Of a DNA stretch of 64,000 nucleotides, positions 43,334 to 55,281 are shown in pieces. This stretch comes from Panicum virgatum (taxonomy: Eukaryota; Streptophyta; Magnoliopsida; Poales; Poaceae), in assembly GCF_016808335.1 (NCBI RefSeq), contig NC_053141.1, positions 7,492,797-7,556,796 on the forward strand. The letters run 5' to 3'. The number at the start of each line of letters is the position of its first letter. Position 1 is the stretch's first letter. The notes under the pieces were generated by a model. The model saw only the letters and a program-made list of their open reading frames with translations. It was not told where the DNA came from and did not search any database. A program made the position numbers and the translations under genes.

Positions 43334-46300
43334 ATGCCTTCCAATCCTCCTCCGCCGCCGCCTCCCGGGTCGTCGTCTTCGGCTCCGGCGGGGGCCAGCT
43401 ACTTCCCGCTCCCTTTCCATCTGCAGCAGCACCAGCCGCAGCCGCAGATGCCGCCGCCGATGGCGCCGAACAGCTACCAGCAGTACCAGCAGCAGCTGCA
43501 CCAGGCGCACCAGCTCTTCCAGCGGGACGCGCAGACCATCACCCCCGAGGCGCTGCAGAGCGTCAAGGCTGCCCTCGCCACCAGCGACGTCCTCGACCCC
43601 GCCACCAGCGCCGGCGCCAGGCCCTCCGACCCCTCCAGCAGCAAGAAGCCCATCCCCCGCCGCGCCGCCGGACAGTCCTGGGAGGACCCGACCCTTACCG
43701 ACTGGCCCGAAAGTACTGACCATAACCTCTCTCCGATCGGTTCCCCTTCGTTTAATCCCTCATCCTTCTCTTGTTTACTTGGGTTTCAACTCTCAACAAT
43801 TTGCAGATGATTATAGGCTGTTCTGTGGAGATCTAGGCAACGAAGTTAATGATGATGTCCTCTCCAAAGCGTTCTCACGGTTTCCCTCCTTCAACATGGC
43901 AAGGGTAACTACTCTGCTCCCCTCTGTTGGAAAAACTTATTCGTGGTGAAACCAGTTCTCTTCAATATGTGCTGTGTAGTACATTGTCAAATTTTTTCTA
44001 GAGTTTTATACAGATGTCAAGGTAATAAAAATGCTCAGGTTTTTAGTTGTGGCACAAGGCGCGGTGAAATTCATAGTGAATTATCAGCCTGATCAATATT
44101 TTTCAATGTAATTCTGTCCTAAATGATTAGCGTAGGTAGATAACTTTACAGCCTGCACGAGGTGCTTAAAAGACAGATGGAGTTTATTGCCAAATAAATG
44201 GCTTAGGGGAGATTCTATGGGAACTTGTACTCCAAAATGGTTATCTGGGTATATTCAATATCATGCATGAGCTGCGATGTAATATAGTAACTAATAATCT
44301 TTGGGCATGAACTATGTTTTACACACCATAATATTTAAATATGCAGTTACTAGTTGTTAATGAAACCATACTCTGCAAAATACTCCTGGTTAAAAAATAT
44401 GTATATTCGTCAGTTTTATGTAATTGGCTGTTTAAAACATTTGCTGTCATTTACTTCAGGATTTGTAGCTAAGTCTAAAAGAGTAATGTAATAGTTTAAC
44501 TGAGTTTTTTACATAAATGCATCTTCCCAAGTCCAAATTGCCCTCTACTATCACTGGGGGAAGTAAATGCATAAGTTGTTTAGATCTGCCAAAGCTAGGT
44601 AAATCATGTCATGCAAAAGGATTTGTAGCATGGACTGCAAAAATCTGTAAGACATTTAGATCTTCTGAAATCCGTTAATTGTCAGGTGTAATAAAGCATA
44701 GAAGAAGTGACAAGGATTGGCAAGCATGAAAACGAGAGTTTCCATTGTTCCATGTTCATGTTGATTATCGACTGTTACCAAGGGACTACCCAAACAAATG
44801 GGGAATCTAACATGATCAGAATAACACCGTTTACTGCAAAAGTTAGCAGACTACAGAACATCAATGGCAATTCACATAGTGATATTGTCACAATAACTAT
44901 GTGTTATAAAATGTTGCATGCATGGGAGAAAACAAGCAGTTTCAAGGTATTTCATATAGATCTTTTTCGTAGTAATGTGCTACTTCATATTGGTTAGTTC
45001 TGTAAACAGCATTAAATTCATATGAAGTAGCAAAAACTAAAAAGTGAAGGAACAGACTTCAAGTAACCTTACACATCCATGAATAATTTTCTAGCTAACA
45101 ATAAAGAACCTACTCTTTGTTGAATTCATTCTCTGCTTCCTTCCATGTGCTTAAATTCTTTCAACCGAAGAAAGCTAAACTAGCTCACATAGGTTGTCCC
45201 AAAAGAGGAGCAAGAGATTAGCTGTTGTAGTAGATAAAACGAGGGCAAGATAAACCAGTTCGCCCTCCCTCGGAGGCTCTGAACTATTTAGGGTTTATAT
45301 TCTTGCTTGACCTCAACTGATACAAGGGTGTCTCTTTTATAGAGACGATTGACTTGACCCCTAAGCAATATCCTAACCAAATCCCTCTAACTTATCTCTT
45401 TCCTAACAAACCCAACTAATCCTATTCGATGTTCACGCGGTACAGTACCGCGTGGGCCCTGGACCGGCTCCGCTTGCCATAACACTACTCCACCCTTCCA
45501 AGACAGCTCGTCCTCGAGCTGTGGTGGGTGAACATGGCTGCAGATGTGGATGGAAAGTGTCCACGGTGATGTTCTTGGCGATGACGTCTGTGAGAAGGCC
45601 AGGCTCGAGCTGGAACGCCAATGCAGAGAAAGTGCTTGGTTGAGCCACCACTGAGCCAGCGGCGAGTAGACCGTCGAGTAGACCGAGCAGGTCCATGGCG
45701 CGGTGGATGCAGACATTGCCAGCGGCGCGCCCTGCCTCATGGCTGGCGTGCTGGACCGGGAAGAGCTGTTTGAGGAGGACGAGGACGATGCAGTGAGCGC
45801 CTGTAGGAGTGGTTCCGCGGCGAAGTCCTCCGGGGGCAGGGCGTCGGGGCAGGAACGGCGGCGGGGCAGAGTGTCAAACGTTGGCGCCGTCGCACATGCA
45901 TGGTGTGCGAGCGCGAGCGCTGCGCGATCGGCAGTGCCCCCGGTGCCTATCCGAGCCGAGGGGCCCCTGTAGACGGGTAGGCCGGAGTCGTGAGGTGGAC
46001 GAATCCCGCATTCCCGCCGGAGTCGAAGATGGTCCTCACGATCCAGATTTGCACCGGCGTCGGGTTCCTCGTCGGCATCAGATCCGGGATTCGCTCCTCG
46101 CCTCTCGAGGAGGTATGCGTGAGAGAGCAGCCGGCCATGGAAGGCAGTGCAGCAATCGGCGTTCCAATTGGCGCCGGTGACGGCAGCGCAGGAGGCAAGA
46201 CGGCTGCAGGCGGAAAAGGCGCCGGCGGCTGCAGCCCAGGAGAAGACGCCGGCGGCGCCACTGGTGTCGCTGGTGACTGCAGTGTAGGAGAAGGTGCCGG

Positions 46301-47378
46301 CAGAACCACTGGCGTCGCCTGCGGGGATGGAGTAGATGGAGCCTGCAGGTCAGCAGACGGCATCGATGATGCAGGAGTTGGCGGCGAAGCCATGGATGCA
46401 TCTATCCCCACGGACATCTCCTTTATCAGCTGCACCATGCGATCCAACCTCTCGGAGATTGAATCAAGGGTGGTGTCCATACGATGAAGCGCAGCGAGGG
46501 CCATGCCAGATCGAACCGGATTGATGGGTGGGATTGGGCGGGCCTTGGTGGCGTCAGAACGGAAGATGGCGGTGGTGGCGGCCGCCGCCGCGGAGGTGGT
46601 TGTAGGCGGTAGGATCAGAAGGCTGATACCAGATGTTGTAGTAGATAAAACGAGGGCAAGATAAACCAGTTCGCCCTCCCTCGGAGGCTCTGAACTATTT
46701 AGGGTTTATATTCTTGCTTGACCTCAACTGATACAAGGGTGTCTCTTTTATAGAGACGACTGACTTGACCCCTAAGCAATATCCTAACCAAATCCCTCTA
46801 ACTTATCTCTTTCCTAACAAACCCAACTAATCCTATTCGCGGTTCACGCGGTACAGTACCGCGTGGGCCCTGGACCGGCTCCGCTTGCCATAACATTAGC
46901 TCACAAACAAATCCATATGCTTGATTCTATATGGCCTTAATTTGTCTTTGTATTCTTTATTTCAGGTTGTTAGAGATAAGAGGACTGGCAAAACTAAAGG
47001 TTATGGATTTGTGAGCTTTTCAAACCCTACTGATCTGGCTGCAGCAATAAAAGAAATGAATGGTTTGTATCTCAATCTATGTTCTGCAGATTCGGTTGCT
47101 GCAACTTGTCTGCATGTTTTGATTTACTGTTCCATTTCACTTGTGAACAAAACTTCTTTCAGGAAAGTATGTAGGTAACCGCCCAATTAAATTGCGCAAG
47201 AGTAACTGGAAGGAGAGGACAGATGTTGAGGCTCTGGAAAGGCAAAAGGTGCTTGTCTGTTTCCTTTCTGATTTCGCTCTCTGGTGTGCCCTCTAATTTT
47301 GTCCATACTTTCTCCATCTTTCAGAATCATGTCCAGAGGAAGCCTAAAATGCCCAAGAAGAGTATTCTGCACAAGTAA
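43334..47378 (+). CDS. RBM42: RNA-binding protein 42 (RBM42)-like, five exons
   Basis: Predicted CDS: 43334-43712, 43807-43904, 46966-47062, 47163-47248 and 47325-47378, all GT-AG, giving 237 residues. The N-terminal third is proline- and glutamine-rich low-complexity sequence. The C-terminal half is a single RRM. RNP2 reads RLFCGDLG in exon 2 and RNP1 reads KTKGYGFVSF in exon 3, followed by the conserved tail LRKSNWKERTDVEALERQK and KPKMPKKSILHK. This tail and the WPENDYRLFCGDLG entry are characteristic of RBM42, a nuclear RNA-binding protein associated with pre-mRNA splicing in eukaryotes. The start at 43334 is the first ATG of the long frame. Intron 2 is about 3.06 kb because of an LTR element at 45223-46895. 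All exon phases agree, so the gene looks functional. Confidence 0.93.
45223..46895 (-). mobile_element. Small LTR retrotransposon in RBM42 intron 2
   Basis: Two 262-bp LTRs (45223-45484 and 46634-46895) start TGTTGTAGTAGATAAAACG and end CTTGCCATAACA. They differ by only a few bases. The element is flanked by perfect TTAGC repeats (45218-45222 and 46896-46900). Next to the right LTR the minus strand reads TGGTATCAGC, a methionine-tRNA-type primer-binding site, and a purine tract (GGAAGGGTGGAG) abuts the left LTR. The element therefore runs on the minus strand, antisense to RBM42. The interior is only 1149 bp, with one gag-like frame (46504-45947) that starts with a coiled-coil-like segment (LDSISERLDRMVQLIKEM) followed by Pro/Ala-rich sequence. 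There is no pol, so it is non-autonomous and young. Confidence 0.92.
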
Positions 47379-47686
47379 AGCTATATAGGTCATTCTGATA
47401 ATGATCCCTGCAGATGGTAAGTTCCTTCTCAGTTTACATGATAGATGAGCTGTCAGAAAACGCTGTGACCCCACTATGGTTATTAATGTTCTTTCTTTAC
47501 CAATATATTGTTCTATCGTTGCACAAGTACTTACTCGAGCTGAATACTATATCGCATCACTATGAATATGTAACTTTTTCATGTAGAAAATCTTGGGTTT
47601 GGATAATAATGGTATGGAGGGAAACCGAGGAATGTATAGTAGTTGGTTGTATAAACCTTACTTTTATAGAGGAAAACAAATGGTAG

Positions 47687-47781
47687 GGTCACACTACTTT
47701 CATATCACCATCATTGAGAATGAACTGGGTTGTGTCTACATGATTTGAAATATGAATTTGAACAAAAAGTAGTGTGATACC
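47687..47781. mobile_element. Small MITE downstream of RBM42
   Basis: A 95-bp segment with terminal inverted repeats: GGTCACACTACTTT on the left and AAAGTAGTGTGATACC on the right, about 310 bp beyond the RBM42 stop codon. No target duplication is assigned. Confidence 0.5.
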
Positions 47782-48888
47782 AAAGCCCTTGAGGCAATTA
47801 CTTTATTATTCTTGGTTCTTAATATTCTGTTTTTCTTGGTTCTCAGTCTTTTTTTCTTTGCCCTGCTCTCTCTTCCTCTGTGAATTGCATCAACTAAAAA
47901 CAGATTTCCATTCCACATTAGCTCGCGACTTCTAAATTAGATTGACTTGTGTAATTTTTGGAAGACTAATGGATGGCGTGTATGGTTTGTATCATGCAGT
48001 GCTGCTCCCTTGGGATACTTCAGGAAGTTCTTCTCTTTCTGCACTACTAGTCGAGACGAAAGGCTACCTGATGTTACTTTTAGGCTGTGCGAATACTTGT
48101 GACCATAAAACGGAGCATCAATAGCTACTTGATACAAGCTGTGCTCCATCTTTCTGTTTCCCTTTCTCAACAGTTGTACTTGCACGTTGATGCATTCTGG
48201 AACAGTATTATGACGAATGACTAATGAGGGCGTTTTGGTGTAGCCAAATGAACCTTTTGCTTTAGGTTTCAGCCAAGCCAACTATTGATTTGTATTCTTG
48301 TTCTTCTTTGGCTTTTACAAGGACTCCGATAAATTACAGAGTTTGCTAGAGAAACAAGAGCTTTCATAATCTAGGTCTCTCGATAATACGATTAACTTTG
48401 AGATAGAACCTACTCAGAGGAGACCAGAGAGAAGGCTTTGCCGTTCTCAAGCCCAGCAGCCCACCCACTGGCTTCTTTATTTAAAGCCCATTGCACAGTT
48501 TACTCTTTTTTCCCCCTCCTCTTAACAGCATCTGTGGCGATTCTAAAAAAACATTTTTGGCACGCGGTTGGCGCCACTCCCCGGTTGCAATTCCATCCCT
48601 GCACCCGGCTACCTCTGTTGATTTTGTATCGGGAAATACAGAGCTGTTGCCATATCACTTTCCGTGCAAATTTCGACCAGCTATCTAAATTCCTTCCGAA
48701 TCAAGAGAAATCTTTCAAATTCAAATCCTGTCATTAAACATTCGATGAAAAGCATAAAAAAAACTGCTGCTTAACAGCTGCAGAGCGGCAACAGTTCATT
48801 AGTACGCGAAGCAAATTTAGTTAATTAATTACGATTACGAAGCATATGCCGTTCGTCGCCTCCTACAACTACAGCTACGGCGCGCCCT
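47782..48888. other. Intergenic between RBM42 and NF-YB genes
   Basis: Convergent gene ends. It contains the 3' flank of both genes and short open frames with no domain. Nothing further is supported. Confidence 0.45.
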
Positions 48889-49647
48889 TCACAATTGCAC
48901 GGCGCCGTGGAGGTGGCCGGCGCCGAACCCCCTCTGCATGCCGCGGCCGTTCTCCTCCTCGCCGTCGAACTCCAGCACCTTGGACCCGTCCCCGCCGTAC
49001 GCCCTCCCCGCGGCCGCCGAGTAGTACGACGACGTCCCGCCGCCGGCGCCGAACCCGCCGGCGCCGACCCCCATCAAGAGCCCGACGTCCATCGAGCCGC
49101 CGGCGTCGTGGTGGCCCGCGCGGTCAGCGGGCGCCGCCGCCGCGACGGCGCCCGCGCCGAGCGGGCCCTCGTCGGCGGCGCCGTCGCCGTGCCGCGCGCC
49201 GCCCACGGCGGCCTTCTCGCCCTCGGCCTCGCGGTAGCGGTTGAGGTAGGACTTGAGCGGGCCGACGTAGGCCTCGAAGCCGAGCGTGGTCATGGCCCAG
49301 AGCAGGTCGTCGCCGTTGATGGTCTTGCGCTTCTCGCGCTGGCACTTGTCGGAGGCCTCCCCGGTGACGAAGCTGATGAACTCCGACACGCACTCCTGCA
49401 CCGTCTCCTTGGCCTCCTTGGAGATCTTGGCGTTCGCCGGCAGCGACCGCTTCATGATGCGCGACACGTTCGCGATCGGCAGGAACCGGTCCAGCTCCTT
49501 GGCCGGCGAGTCCCCGCCGCCGGCGTACCCCGCGCTGCTCCCGCACCCGGCCGCCGCCGCCGCGCCGGACTCGTTGTCCGACGGCGGGCTGCCCACCGGG
49601 CTCAGCAGGTGGCCCTGCTGCCCGCCGTAGCCCTTCCTGCTCTTCAT
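48889..49647 (-). CDS. NF-YB11: NF-YB transcription factor subunit (NF-YB11/Ghd8/DTH8 type), single exon
   Basis: 252 residues from the ATG at 49647. Residues about 53-142 form the histone-fold NF-YB core: [18 protein letters not shown], then [20 protein letters not shown] with the [16 protein letters not shown] helix and [18 protein letters not shown]. The start MKSRKGYGG with [16 protein letters not shown], and the glycine-rich C-terminus with [16 protein letters not shown] and HLHG, match the grass Ghd8/DTH8 (OsHAP3H) branch. NF-YB pairs with NF-YC, and the dimer recruits NF-YA or CCT-domain proteins to CCAAT or CORE sites. In rice this gene delays heading under long days and raises plant height and grain number. 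The frame is intact. A TATA-like TTTAAAAG lies about 100 bp upstream. Orthology is also supported by the nearby SERK gene. Confidence 0.92.
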   Translation of the reverse strand: MKSRKGYGGQQGHLLSPVGSPPSDNESGAAAAAGCGSSAGYAGGGDSPAKELDRFLPIANVSRIMKRSLPANAKISKEAKETVQECVSEFISFVTGEASDKCQREKRKTINGDDLLWAMTTLGFEAYVGPLKSYLNRYREAEGEKAAVGGARHGDGAADEGPLGAGAVAAAAPADRAGHHDAGGSMDVGLLMGVGAGGFGAGGGTSSYYSAAAGRAYGGDGSKVLEFDGEEENGRGMQRGFGAGHLHGAVQL

Positions 49648-49747
49648 GCCCTTGGAGTAGAGTAGCTACTAGCTATAGCTGTAGGATGGAGGAGAGAGTG
49701 GGAGCTGGGTGTGATGGATGCATGGAGTGGTGGAAAGAGATGATCTC

Positions 49748-49755
49748 CTTTTAAA
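49748..49755 (-). promoter_or_regulatory. TATA-like box of NF-YB gene
   Basis: The minus strand reads CTTTAAAAGGAG, about 100 bp upstream of the ATG at 49647. Position and sequence fit a TATA element; there is no experimental or comparative support in the window. Confidence 0.4.
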
Positions 49756-51713
49756 GTTGGAATGGAGGGAGCAAGCTAGGTAGGAGTAGGAGAGATGCGA
49801 GTGGGAGGACGGTATTGATGCCGACACAAAGCACACACAAGATTATTAATTGTATGATCATTGCAGAATTCTTCCCCAGCTAGGAGCTTAATTATGGTCA
49901 AGTCAAAAACTAATATATATGGCGGTTTGCAGTGGCGAAGAGCGGCTTGTTTGGAACATGTACAATTGTTCATAATATTTACAAGAATTTCACATGAAAC
50001 AATTCAACATAAAGGTATTTAGCAAGAAGTTCAGATCCCAGTTAAACTAATTAAAAACATTCAAATTTTAAGCCTCTATTATATAAAAGATTAACTTAGA
50101 AAGAAATTCCTGCTTTTGAAGCGAGGACTTAAGCTTATGTGCCATCATCATGTTAAGGATTCAAAATTTGGCAAGGGATGACACTCTCTAGTAGATTAGT
50201 TAAGGAAGCACAACATGTTGTTTCATATCTTCAAGCCACACTTGAAGGAATCATCCATAGCCATTAGGGAAGCCTAGTTGCAATGTCGAATACACAGATC
50301 AGATATGGTACCGCGAAACAAAGTGTGTGAACGGATGCATCCATTCTTCTTCAATCTGATCTGAAAATGGAGGCTTGTGTGGAGCATGCATCCTATGCTG
50401 ATCGGCCCGAATATATCTGAAGTTCCAGAACTTGTAGGCCAAAGTTCCAATATGAAGATGAAGACAGAGGAAACACCAAAATATTCCATGGATAGCCGAT
50501 AGCATGGCATACTCCACAGCCTCGCCACTTCCCGTGTCACTTCAAGCAACGGCATCTCACAAAGATTTTGAGGTTCCTAGACCAGTGGCAAGGGCATCCC
50601 AGCAATGGAACAGATGCACAACACCCTTTTTTGGTAAAAAAAAAGGGGGGCTCATGGTCATTGCCCCATTGTCGTCTTCGACAATGTGTTTAAGTTCATA
50701 GCCAAAGATGGCATGTACAAAAGCATAAAAACTAAACTAGGGTCACAAAATATCTTTGGCGCGAACTATAACTCTCTTACTTGGTCTAATATGGCATCTC
50801 GTGATTTCAAAAAAAAGCCGGGACAAAAGGCCAAAGGGAGGATGCCCCTCTTATCCCCCTCTTTTTTCTTCTCTTTCCCGGGTTCAAAGGCGCTGCGGAT
50901 TATTCGCACCATCACATCGGGCAATAATAGAAGAATATGTGAGGGGCAGCCTGGGTGCCGGAGCGGGATTATTAACAACGTAATCGGGGGGTTATTAGTT
51001 TAGTCGCTTAAGCAGGCTTTGCAATATGGAGGATGACGCTATTGGTTGGGACCTGGAGTTGAACGGTAAACGGGCGACTAGTTTAGTTCTAGCAGCCGGA
51101 GGTCATCCTGTGAACTGAGATTCTGCCATTTGTCAGCTCCCAGTGCAGCCGCACAAGCACGTTTTTAAGTGTTTATACATGTGACCAATGGAATTAGCTA
51201 GCGTAAGTAACCTCGTTCTTCCATCATTTTCTTCAGGTAGCCTTTTTTGTTACTGTCATGAGTCATGGCCAAACCGGTATGTCACTAACCTCGTCCTCAT
51301 TGTTGACATCAGGATACAAATGACATACCTACTTTTGTTGATGGTCCAACTGGTCTAAAAAAAAGGCATCATCATCAACGTTGGACCAGCCTCTCTTTGT
51401 GTCCTTTTATCCACACCCTCCTTTCATCATTCCCTAGTTCTACATGAAACTCCGCCAGCGACATCTCAACGAGCGTAGCAGGCCTCTGGAGAATATTTGG
51501 CGAAAGCTAGCGAGGCGTTTTTATTCTTTTTCTAGGAAAGAAAAAACCCTAGGGAAAAGGAAATTCCTTTTGCACTCGTAGAAAGAAAAAAAAAGTCTGG
51601 ATGGTACCAAAAGATGAGGAGATGCCATGGCGATATATGAGAATCTTGTTCCTCACCCGCTACGCAACGCAGAAGTGTGTATCTCCTCGAATCTTCTCGT
51701 GGTATCCTTCGGT
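49756..51713. other. NF-YB upstream region and spacer
   Basis: Promoter-side DNA of the NF-YB gene. AT-rich to about 50300, then short open frames without domains; an A/G homopolymer pair lies at 50637-50649. No transposon ends are recognised before the CACTA terminus at 51714. Confidence 0.4.
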
Positions 51714-52388
51714 CACTACCAGAGTCGTCTAGTTTGCCGTGTGCCAAAAGCACACGACAAAGGCCGAAAAACTCACAGCAAAAGGTTTGCCGTGTGTAAC
51801 ATACGGCAAAACACACACGGTATACAACTGTCGGCAAAGAGGTCGTTTGCCGTGTGTCTTTTGTCGGGCACACGGCAAAGAGGTTGCCGTGTGCATTTTC
51901 TGACACCCGGCAAAAAAATAATAGCAAATAAAAAAAAGAAATCCAGCCCTGCCGTATTGTCCATGCCTTCACGACGAACCTGATTGGACCTGCGAGAGCA
52001 ATCATCACTTGCATGGAGGCATGGATTGATGATTCGTGGGTGTCAGGGTGATGTGTGTTGTGTGGCATGGCAGCAGTAGTCGAGGCCGTAGACGAGGCCG
52101 CTGAAGACGGAGCAGCAGTCGCCGCTGAAGACGGAGCAGACGAGGCCGCTGACGACGGAGCAGCAGTCGCCGCTCGAAACGCCGCGCCCTGCTCACGTTG
52201 CTTGCTCTGCCTCGCGTCAGGCCGCCGTCGCCACCGTGGTGTACCCTTGAAGCACACGAACAAAAAAATTAAACGAACGAAGACAAGCAAACACCAAACA
52301 TTCGAACGAAAAATACTCCCTCAATACTCCACCGATTCAAATGAGATTTGAGTTTAACATCCCAGTTTTCATCACGATTAAAGGAGAA

Positions 52389-53063
52389 TGTTAAAATTTA
52401 TAATGCAAACTTCTAGAAGGTTCTATAAAAAAAGGATAAACCATGGCATAATTTTGTTCACCATGACAAAGTTCTAGAATGTTCCACAAGAATCATAAGA
52501 AGACAAGAAGCTTGGATATTTTCTTGTCATGGTAAAATTTAGAATTTTCTAGAATTAGATATTTGTAGGGAACTTAGATATTTGTAGGGAACTTCCCAGA
52601 GTGTGATAAGTGTCACTCATCCAAGAGGGTGTGGGTGCCTATATAAGGAGGATGCCACCCCCTTGCCATGCCATACTACTCCACTCCATCACACACACAT
52701 CCAAGGGCATAGTAGAAGTGAGCATAGGTAGAGTGTGCTAGGTGTGTGTTCCTTTGTTGCTCCAACAAGGTAAGTGTCTTTATAAGTGTTAATCTTCCGG
52801 TTAACCTTAGTACTTAGTGTATAAGTTGTGATCCATCGAAGGTTGGCTCTGCCACCCGGGATCACAAAAGGGTCTGGGCTTCATCGAAGGTTGGCTCTGC
52901 CACCCGGAAGCCAGTTTCATCTGTTGGTAGGCTCTGCCTCCCGGAAGTAAAAGGCGGCTCTGCCGTCAAAAGGATCAGGTACACTAAGTAACTAGAAACT
53001 GACCGACTCTGAATTGAGTTGGTGTAGATCCTCAACTTAGTAGGGCCACCTCAATTTCCAACA
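52389..53063 (+). repeat. LTR-like sequence inside CACTA element
   Basis: It begins TGTTAAAATTTATAATGC and ends TTTCCAACA. A promoter-like CCTATATAAGGAGG lies at 52638-52651. A three-fold imperfect repeat of GGTTGGCTCTGCCACCCGG lies at about 52841-52945. This looks like a solo LTR, but no target duplication was found and the limits are tentative. Confidence 0.35.
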
Positions 53064-53399
53064 ATCACTAAAATAAAACTTATGTTCCAATTAAACTAGT
53101 AACGTAAAATAATACTAACGTTATACGAGGTATTACATAATTACTAGGCAAACTATCTTATACGCTTGCCTTGTGTTAGTACATTCGTTCCCCCCAATAA
53201 CCAGTATACGCATGCTTGCACCCACGACAAAAATCATCTCGTTTCCATAAAAGCCTCTCAAGTCACTGTACCATGCCATAATTCCCAGACAATTATGACA
53301 GCGCCTACCTCCTTTGCCATAACTTCATCATTCCCTGGAAGCCACAGAGTACCCACACCATTGACCTTGAAAAGACCCGTCATGGCAGCACCCACCTCG

Positions 53400-55281
53400 C
53401 TAAAAATCAGGGTCGCCACGCACAGTGCCGGCCGAGATTTTTTCCGCCGAACCGTCTCACCCGCTCGCTCTCGCTCGCGCACGCGCGACACGCCGGCCCC
53501 ACGACGGGACCGCGCACTACCGCCGGCATCACGCCGTGCCGCCCACTCCCGCGTCCCCACCTCGCCCACGCCGTTGCAGCGTCCTCGCCGGCTTTGCCGC
53601 CTCGGCGCTCGCGCCTTCAGTGCTGCCACTGTTCGCATTGACGACGAGCTGCCGCAGCCCACGCCGTCGCCCGTCCCTGCGTGACGCCGCTGCTGCTCTC
53701 CTCGCCTATAAAAGGAGCGAGGCCGTGACGAGCCCCGTCACCAGCCCAAGCACACCGAGCCTCTTCACTCCGCTAGCTGAACCACTCCTCCCGAGCCCAG
53801 CTCACTCACGAGACGAAGCTCCAACAATTGGTCCTCTTCCTCGAGCTGTTCCGCGCCAAGGTGAGATGGCAGGCAGCTCCCCCGACCATTAACTCCACAA
53901 CAAAAGCCCAAAACACCCACCAGGCCGTGAGCACTTAATCCAAATCATTCTACCAACTAAAAACTCAATATCTCCTTCATATCAACTCCTTTTTACGTAG
54001 CTCTTTTTCCTAAACTCTCCTCAAATCATATATTATCTATTCCTCCTATTTTCATCTCCATTTGAGCTTATTTTATTGCTTGCTTGTGTTTGTTTGCCGG
54101 TTGTGCCGTTTTCGCCTGTAGATCACGGAGTGACCGAGGAGGAGCCTGCCAAGGAGCCAGAAGACCCGTACCACGAGCAGGAAGCCGCCGCCGCCGACGC
54201 GTACGCAAGCGAAGGCAAGTTTCATCGACCCCTACGTGAGCGGTTGCATCCATGTGAGGACGTTTAGCTGTAGCCTGGGTCTAGGATCGATTACATATAC
54301 CAGTACTTGAGTGATTGAGTGTGCTCATGCATGCATCTGAGTAGTCATGCATATCTAGAGCTGAGACTAGGATACGAAGGGATCTGGCTAAGACCAGGGC
54401 AGCTGGGTATGCTGGAGCCGGCGCTACCGTGGTGGTAGACTGGCAGGTGAGTGCTACCGTGGTGGTAGGCTCGAGTTGACATGTTGAGGGATGGTTGCTG
54501 CATTGGTGAACCATAAGAACCGAGTTGTTTTGACATCTCACCTAGCTTACTTTAGTACGACCACAGGTTCCGGTATGGGCCGGATTTAGCCTAATCCCAC
54601 TGGTTAGCCTGACGGTCGCAGGGATGGTTTACGGGTATAGACCATTGGGGTCAGGGCCCGAGGGTTTGTGCGGCCGGGCTGGGGTGTGACCACGGCTGGG
54701 TGTCGGCTATGTCGGTTGTCCATTCGGGCAGCCGAGCGTGTGGGTACAGTGTACGACCTTTGCAGAGTGTATAATCCATTCGAATGGTCCGTGTCCACGG
54801 TATGGACAGGCTACGGTGTGGTCCTGACAACTAGTGAGCTACCTATTGTGGGTTGTGTTGGGAAGGTGTTGCATACCATTAGTTGCATTGCTAATGCATT
54901 GTGCTCAATGTGCGTCGTGCATGTCATTTCCCCTCCCGTAGGGCGAGGTGGAGCTTGCTGAGTACTTTTGTACTCACCCCTGTTGATTTTTCTCCAGAGG
55001 ATCCTGACTTTGTGCCAGAAGACTACGAGTAGATCGTGTCCGCACCCAAGCTGATCGAGTGGAGCCGTAATGGATGAAGAGCTAGTCCTGCATGTCGCTA
55101 TGCTAGTTGTTATCCTATGGTTGTTCTGTGTAGCTTTGTGTTGTCACTTTACTCCTCATGTACGTGTTAAATAAAACTCTATATGACTCTGGACTCCACT
55201 TGATGTAACATGTATTATGCCGGAGACCTTATTCGGTTATTAATACATGGTTTAGCCTTGATCTTCGGGTCGGGGCGCTTC
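53400..55281 (+). repeat. Second LTR-like or promoter/exon fragment inside CACTA element
   Basis: A GC-rich stretch with CCTATAAAAGGAGCG at 53704 is followed by an AT-rich intron-like part, an exon-like segment near 54120-54215 (EEEPAKEPEDPYHEQEAA) and sequence typical of grass Ty3 LTR 3' regions (TGAGTACTTTTGTACTCACC near 54959, AATAAAACTC near 55170, ending TCGGGTCGGGGCGCTTCA at 55281). It could be a decayed LTR or a captured gene piece. The left boundary is not defined. Confidence 0.35.

Noticed and set aside
45703..46487. Plus-strand frames inside the RBM42 intron 2 element
   Set aside because: The primer-binding site and purine tract show the element runs on the minus strand, so these are antisense frames.
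48895..49665. 256-codon plus-strand open frame
   Set aside because: Antisense shadow of the NF-YB gene, whose histone-fold core on the other strand is unmistakable.
51532..52290. 252-codon minus-strand frame
   Set aside because: Spans the CACTA terminus and its subterminal repeats, so it cannot be a conserved gene.
53166..53892. Overlapping 172- and 155-codon plus-strand frames
   Set aside because: GC-rich promoter-like interior of the CACTA element. The frames cross a TATA-like box and have no domain.
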